The position numbers and the translations under genes are program-made. A stretch of DNA of 47,365 bases from an uncultured Prevotella sp. (GTDB taxonomy: Bacteria > Bacteroidota > Bacteroidia > Bacteroidales > Bacteroidaceae), in NCBI GenBank assembly GCA_934217675.1, contig CAKQCV010000017.1:1-47365 (forward strand), read 5' to 3'. The notes beneath the pieces were generated by a model. That model made no database searches and was not told the DNA's origin. It saw only the letters and a program-made list of their open reading frames with translations. Each line of letters starts with the position of its first letter. Positions within the stretch are counted from its first letter, which is position 1. Below, one piece after another: positions 44,097-47,365 of the stretch.

Positions 44097-44750
44097 ATGA
44101 TGAAAATATATACATATATAATAATATTTATCCTGGCATGCATAAGCATACCAGCAATGGCACAAAACGCAGTAACAGGAAACAATGTAAATCCTGAAGA
44201 CCGTGAGGTCGACATGGACAGCCCCACGTTCGTTCCTATGGTAAAAGTTGGAAAAATTCTTCATGGTAAAGACAGCATACAATACGTACAGTTGAATAAC
44301 GTATATGTTTATCCTCCAATGGTATTCAAAAACGAAAAGGCACGACAGCGCTATACACGACTCGTATACAATATAAAAAAAGTTCTCCCTATTGCAAAAG
44401 AGGTGAATCACATAATAATAGAAACATACGAGTATCTACAGACACTTCCCAACAAGAAAGCAAAAGACAAACACATGAAACTTGTTGAGGAGAGCATAAA
44501 AAAAGAATATACACCAAGAATGAAAAAGTTAACATTCACTCAAGGAAAATTACTTATAAAACTTGTGTACAGAGAGTGTAATTCTTCATCATATCAGCTC
44601 ATAAAAGCTTTTCTTGGTCCTATTAGGGCAGGTTTTTATCAAGCATTCGCATGGACATTTGGAGCCAGTCTAACAAAAAAATATGATCCTGAAGGTGATG
44701 ATAAAGAAACTGAAAGGATTGTACTGCTTGTTGAAAGTGGACAACTATAA
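44097..44750 (+). CDS. DUF4294 family exported protein
   Basis: A 217-residue protein with a signal peptide (MMKIYTYIIIFILACISIPA, cleavage near MAQ). The body has LNNVYVYPPMVFKNEKARQR, YTRLVYNIKKVLPIAKEVNH and LIKLVYRECNSSSYQLIKAF with FYQAFAWTFGASLTKKYDP near the end. I recognise it as DUF4294, a Bacteroidota family of unknown function. The frame is open further upstream to 44025, but only the 44097 start gives a signal peptide at the N-terminus. It is mostly basic and helical after the signal. It stands alone, with mobile-element debris downstream. Confidence 0.75.
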   Translation: MMKIYTYIIIFILACISIPAMAQNAVTGNNVNPEDREVDMDSPTFVPMVKVGKILHGKDSIQYVQLNNVYVYPPMVFKNEKARQRYTRLVYNIKKVLPIAKEVNHIIIETYEYLQTLPNKKAKDKHMKLVEESIKKEYTPRMKKLTFTQGKLLIKLVYRECNSSSYQLIKAFLGPIRAGFYQAFAWTFGASLTKKYDPEGDDKETERIVLLVESGQL

Positions 44751-44775
44751 TAACAATAATTGTAACAACATATAG

Positions 44776-44859
44776 ATAAGCCTCTTTAAGATCCGGATAC
44801 GTTTCAAAGAGTACCTCTGCTCTTTGTTTTTGACTTTCTGTCCATTTGTCTGCTGATTT
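44776..44859 (-). pseudogene. ISL3-type transposase fragment
   Basis: Twenty-eight codons, KSADKWTESQKQRAEV then LFETYPDLKEAY, resemble the 'W-T-x-x-Q-x-x-R-A-x-x-L-F...YPDL-x-x-A-Y' segment of ISL3-family DDE transposases. After Tyr the similarity stops and the frame runs into unrelated sequence. On the other side it is cut by the IS4-type end at 44865. A short relic. Confidence 0.55.
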
Positions 44860-44864
44860 GAAAA

Positions 44865-44891
44865 TATTGCTGTCCGCTAAAACTCAAAATA
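44865..44891 (+). repeat. Insertion-sequence-end-like repeat (27 bp) beside IS4-type remnant
   Basis: Contains TTGCTGTCCGCTAAAACTCA. It is the exact reverse complement of 21484-21510. It lies 70 bases beyond the transposase stop codon (44961), where a terminal repeat of an IS4-type element is expected. Confidence 0.7.
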
Positions 44892-44904
44892 GCATAGAAA
44901 CCCT

Positions 44905-44942
44905 ATCCGCAATGCCCATAAACAGGTGTTGCGGATGTTTTT
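44905..44942 (+). terminator. Hairpin inside the IS remnant
   Basis: ATCCGCAA and TTGCGGAT form an 8-bp stem with a loop of about 17 bases, followed by a T-run (GTTTTTTTTG) on the plus strand. It could block transcription entering the element from the left. Confidence 0.5.
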
Positions 44943-44960
44943 TTGAAAAAGTAAGCCATC

Positions 44961-45239
44961 TTAGTCAAATAAGGTCGGTTCTGGAGGTCCATCCTTTGCT
45001 CTTTCAAGCATCTTCGTCCAGTCTTTTTCTGGTTCTTCAAGGAATGTATAGCAGTTCACATAATACATGAGCATAATTCTAACCATAGTAGCAAGCCCAG
45101 AAAAGCTCCATGAGCGCTTTATGCGTTTTTGTATAACCATTAGCAGGTTAGCAATAAGTGTAACCCAAATCTGAATTTTTATGGCATTGGCACTCTCTCC
45201 GTAGAAATATCTCAGAGGAAAATTTTGCAGCCGTAAACA
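44961..45239 (-). pseudogene. IS4-type transposase, C-terminal remnant
   Basis: About 92 codons of the end of an IS4-family transposase: LQNFPLRYFYGESANAIKIQ then IWVTLIANLLMVIQKRIKRS and MLMYYVNCYTFLEEPEKDW, ending at the TAA at 44961-44963. The conserved Y-(2)-R/F...K-I-Q-I-W region near the catalytic Glu is kept in part, but an in-frame stop at 45240-45242 and loss of the rest show it is dead. The N-terminal part and the other IS end are missing, so a deletion joined the element to the DNA upstream of the ATPase gene. Confidence 0.8.
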
Positions 45240-45333
45240 TCAAATAAGGCAAGAAATATGGAATTATTGAAGTCTCTTCGTTAATTAATACCAAAAATGT
45301 GCAAGTTTACCACTTTTTCATATCAAAAAGGTG

Positions 45334-45341
45334 TAATTTTG
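45334..45341 (+). promoter_or_regulatory. Promoter -7 box for the AAA_14 gene
   Basis: TAATTTTG, matching TAnnTTTG, 50 bases before the ATG at 45392; the -33 region is T-rich without TTTG. Confidence 0.4.
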
Positions 45342-45391
45342 CCGAAAAACGATATTAAAGAAAGAATGTCACTTAGAGAAAGGGCTTAATA

Positions 45392-46714
45392 ATGGAGATA
45401 AAAAGAGATATAATAGACCAATTGAAAGCGTGGAAAACTAATCCTCGCCGTAAGCCTTTGGTGTTGCAAGGTGCGCGCCAGGTTGGTAAGTCGTGGGCTC
45501 TGAAAAAGTTTGGCAAAGAATGCTTTGAGGATGTTGTTTACATCAACTTTGATACAATGCCAAGTATAAAAGAAGATTTCAAACGAACCAAGGAACCGCA
45601 GAAGCTCATCAAGTCGATGGAGATGATGATGGGTAGGACGATTTCTTCAGATTCTACACTTATCATATTTGATGAAGTGCAGGAATGTAATGAAACATTG
45701 AATAGCTTGAAATATTTCTGTGAGGATGCACCTGAGTATGCTGTGGTATGTGCTGGTTCACTCTTGGGTGTAGCATTGAATCGTTCGGGAGCATCTTTCC
45801 CAGTAGGCAAGGTGGATTTCATGACACTTTATCCTGTTTCTTTTACTGAATATCTGTTGGCAAGTGATGAAAAACTCTATCGGGCTTATCGGATGATAGA
45901 TGAAGTGATGCCTGTGCCAGAGGTTATCCATCAGCAACTGATAGATGCTTATAAGGTGTATCTTGTGCTGGGTGGAATGCCTGAGGTTGTAAGTGTGTAT
46001 GTCGATACCCAGAATTGGGATGAGGTGAGAGCGGTACAAGACGCTATTCTGCAATCTTATTCCTTGGATTTTGCCAAGCATATTAGCAACAAAGATATTC
46101 CACGAGTGTTTCAAGTGTGGGGAAATTTGCAAGACCAGTTGGCTCGTGAGGACAAGAAGTTTCGATATGCTGATGTTCAGAAAGGAGCGAGAGCCAGAGA
46201 GTATGAAGGTGCCATCGAATGGCTTTGCTTAGCAGGTTTGGTGCATCGGGTTTCTGCGACAGAAACTCCTCGTTTGCCATTGTCGGCATATAAGAAGAGC
46301 AATGCCTTCAAGCTCTATCTCAATGATGTAGGATTGTTGGGACGCAAGTTTGGTTTGGATGCCCAGACTGTATTGTTGGGTGACACCTTATTTACAGAGT
46401 TCAAGGGTGTAATGGCAGAAAACTATGTTTTGCAGTCCTTAGTACGTCAGTTTGGCAATCAACATTATTATTGGACTTCAGGCAATACGGCAGAAGTGGA
46501 GTTTGTCTTGCAACAAGCTGGTCGGATTATTCCGGTAGAGGTAAAGGCTGATAAGAATGTGACAGCAAAGAGCTTGGCGTTTTATAGAAAGCTATATCAG
46601 CCCCAGATGTCCATTCGCTTATCTACTCTTAACATGAGAAAAGATGACGACTTGCTCAATTTGCCTTTGTATTTGGTGGATAAGTTGAAGATGTTTGTGG
46701 AAAAAACTGTTTAA
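45392..46714 (+). CDS. AAA_14 / DUF4143 ATPase
   Basis: A 440-residue ATPase of the AAA_14-DUF4143 type common in Bacteroidota. Walker A is QGARQVGKS (about 26-34), Walker B LIIFDEVQE (about 90-98), followed by VVCAGSLLGVAL (sensor region). The C-terminal DUF4143 domain has YYWTSGNTAEVEFVLQQ and RIIPVEVKADKN, which is a PD-(D/E)xK-like nuclease fold (E-V-E-F...E-V-K). These proteins may act on DNA and vary between strains. The start is clear from the family opening MEIKRDIIDQLKAWK. Next to IS debris, so in an accessory region. Confidence 0.85.
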   Translation: MEIKRDIIDQLKAWKTNPRRKPLVLQGARQVGKSWALKKFGKECFEDVVYINFDTMPSIKEDFKRTKEPQKLIKSMEMMMGRTISSDSTLIIFDEVQECNETLNSLKYFCEDAPEYAVVCAGSLLGVALNRSGASFPVGKVDFMTLYPVSFTEYLLASDEKLYRAYRMIDEVMPVPEVIHQQLIDAYKVYLVLGGMPEVVSVYVDTQNWDEVRAVQDAILQSYSLDFAKHISNKDIPRVFQVWGNLQDQLAREDKKFRYADVQKGARAREYEGAIEWLCLAGLVHRVSATETPRLPLSAYKKSNAFKLYLNDVGLLGRKFGLDAQTVLLGDTLFTEFKGVMAENYVLQSLVRQFGNQHYYWTSGNTAEVEFVLQQAGRIIPVEVKADKNVTAKSLAFYRKLYQPQMSIRLSTLNMRKDDDLLNLPLYLVDKLKMFVEKTV

Positions 46715-46736
46715 TAAAATAATAAACGAGAACGAT

Positions 46737-47340
46737 ATGAAAGGAAAGTGTTTGCAGAATCTTGTGCTACTGTTGCTTAGTCATTATTCTATGTTCGGCT
46801 TGTGGATGCTCTGGTCGGCAAAAGCAAGTCGTGACTATTGGACAAGATACGATTGTCCACAAGAGGTTGAAGCCGATGAACTCCATTTACTATTGGCGCA
46901 CAATATTTAATCCTTCTGAGAAAGAGCTTACTTTTCTCAAAAGACAGAATATCGGGAGGATGTATCTCCGTATGTTTGATGTCGTTGATGAATGGGAAGA
47001 GAGGGCTGTGCCCAATGCTACAATCAAGTTTAAGCGACAAGTTCCTAAGAATATAGAGGTCGTGCCAGTTGTCTTTATCGTCAAGGACATATTCGAGAAC
47101 TCGGTGAAGGATTCGTTGAAAGTGGAGAAGCTGGCAGCGCAGATTGTGGAACGTGTGACTCGCATGTGTTCTTGGAATGGTATCACGAATTGGAGTGGTC
47201 TTCAAATGGATTGTGATTGGACGGAAAGTAACCGTAATACCTTTTATCTGCTTTGCAAGGAGGTGAGGGAGATTCTTCCTAAAGACAAACGGGTCACCTG
47301 CAAAAGCGTGTGGATTAAGCATAAATCTTTGTTAGTCTGA
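46737..47340 (+). pseudogene. Conserved Bacteroidota lipoprotein with apparent frameshift in signal peptide
   Basis: The frame from the ATG at 46737 begins MKGKCLQNLVLLLL and then goes astray; the frame one base on carries VIILCSACGCSGRQKQ, a lipobox, and the rest of the protein (SIYYWRTIFNPSEKELTFLK, IGRMYLRMFDVVDEW, VPVVFIVKDIF, GLQMDCDWTESNRNTF) to the stop at 47338. Removing one T at 46777-46778 joins the two into a proper lipoprotein signal peptide. So either a real frameshift mutation, a phase-variable site, a sequencing error, or use of a TTG start at 46762. The body resembles a family of uncharacterised Bacteroidota lipoproteins. It is 22 bases after the ATPase gene. Confidence 0.65.
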
Positions 47341-47365
47341 AAAGGAAAAACTTCTTGTCAATAAT

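Overview
The window looks like a chromosome segment of a Bacteroidota bacterium, most likely Prevotella or a close relative (inference). The signs are AT-rich intergenic DNA, promoters of the TTTG-N19/20-TAnnTTTG type, signal peptides ending in 'AQ', many secreted proteins with type IX-like C-terminal tails, and families typical of this phylum (Omp28-like, DUF6029, DUF4294, FISUMP-like, Rpn, AAA_14/DUF4143).

Layout. 1-4.2 kb (minus): a U32 protein, a two-gene restriction-modification system with the nuclease and methyltransferase fused, and the 5' end of sufE, tightly packed. 4.7-7.6 kb (minus): korA-korB, a 2-oxoacid:ferredoxin oxidoreductase, ended by a strong hairpin. 7.9-13.1 kb (minus): miaB, an MsbA-type ABC exporter, an LpxL-type acyltransferase and a GT4 glycosyltransferase. 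13.3-15.3 kb (plus): an extended SDR protein and a PAP2-type membrane protein. 15.4-21.3 kb (plus): a TlpA-like thioredoxin, a DUF6029 outer-membrane protein, an Omp28-like lipoprotein and two secreted proteins with sorting-type tails. 21.4-24.4 kb: a rearranged block bounded by a 32-bp direct repeat and containing a 26-bp inverted repeat pair; it holds a beta-helix-like surface protein, a 46-residue small ORF, a promoter plus tail of a deleted paralogue, and the last 80 codons of a PatB/MalY lyase gene. 24.4-25.4 kb: an Rpn-family nuclease with a 12-bp tandem repeat. 25.8-30.6 kb: a second Omp28-like protein (minus) divergent from a three-gene secreted-protein operon (plus). 30.7-37.8 kb (plus): rnr, then a split transketolase, an FGGY kinase and a fucose/arabinose-isomerase-like protein, which together could isomerise, phosphorylate and cleave a pentose (D-apiose is one candidate). 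37.8-43.7 kb: envelope modification genes (LtaS-like sulfatase-fold transferase, WaaP-like kinase, GT4, phosphoethanolamine transferase). 44.1-47.3 kb: a DUF4294 protein, a graveyard of two different insertion sequences, an AAA_14/DUF4143 ATPase, and a lipoprotein gene with an apparent one-base frameshift in its signal peptide.

Two themes dominate. The first is a surface/secreted suite: four proteins carry thioredoxin-like CxxC motifs and six end in related C-terminal tails. The second is decay by mobile elements around 21.4-24.4 kb and 44.8-45.2 kb, two places linked by a perfect 27-bp insertion-sequence-end-like repeat. No tRNA, rRNA or CRISPR array was recognised.
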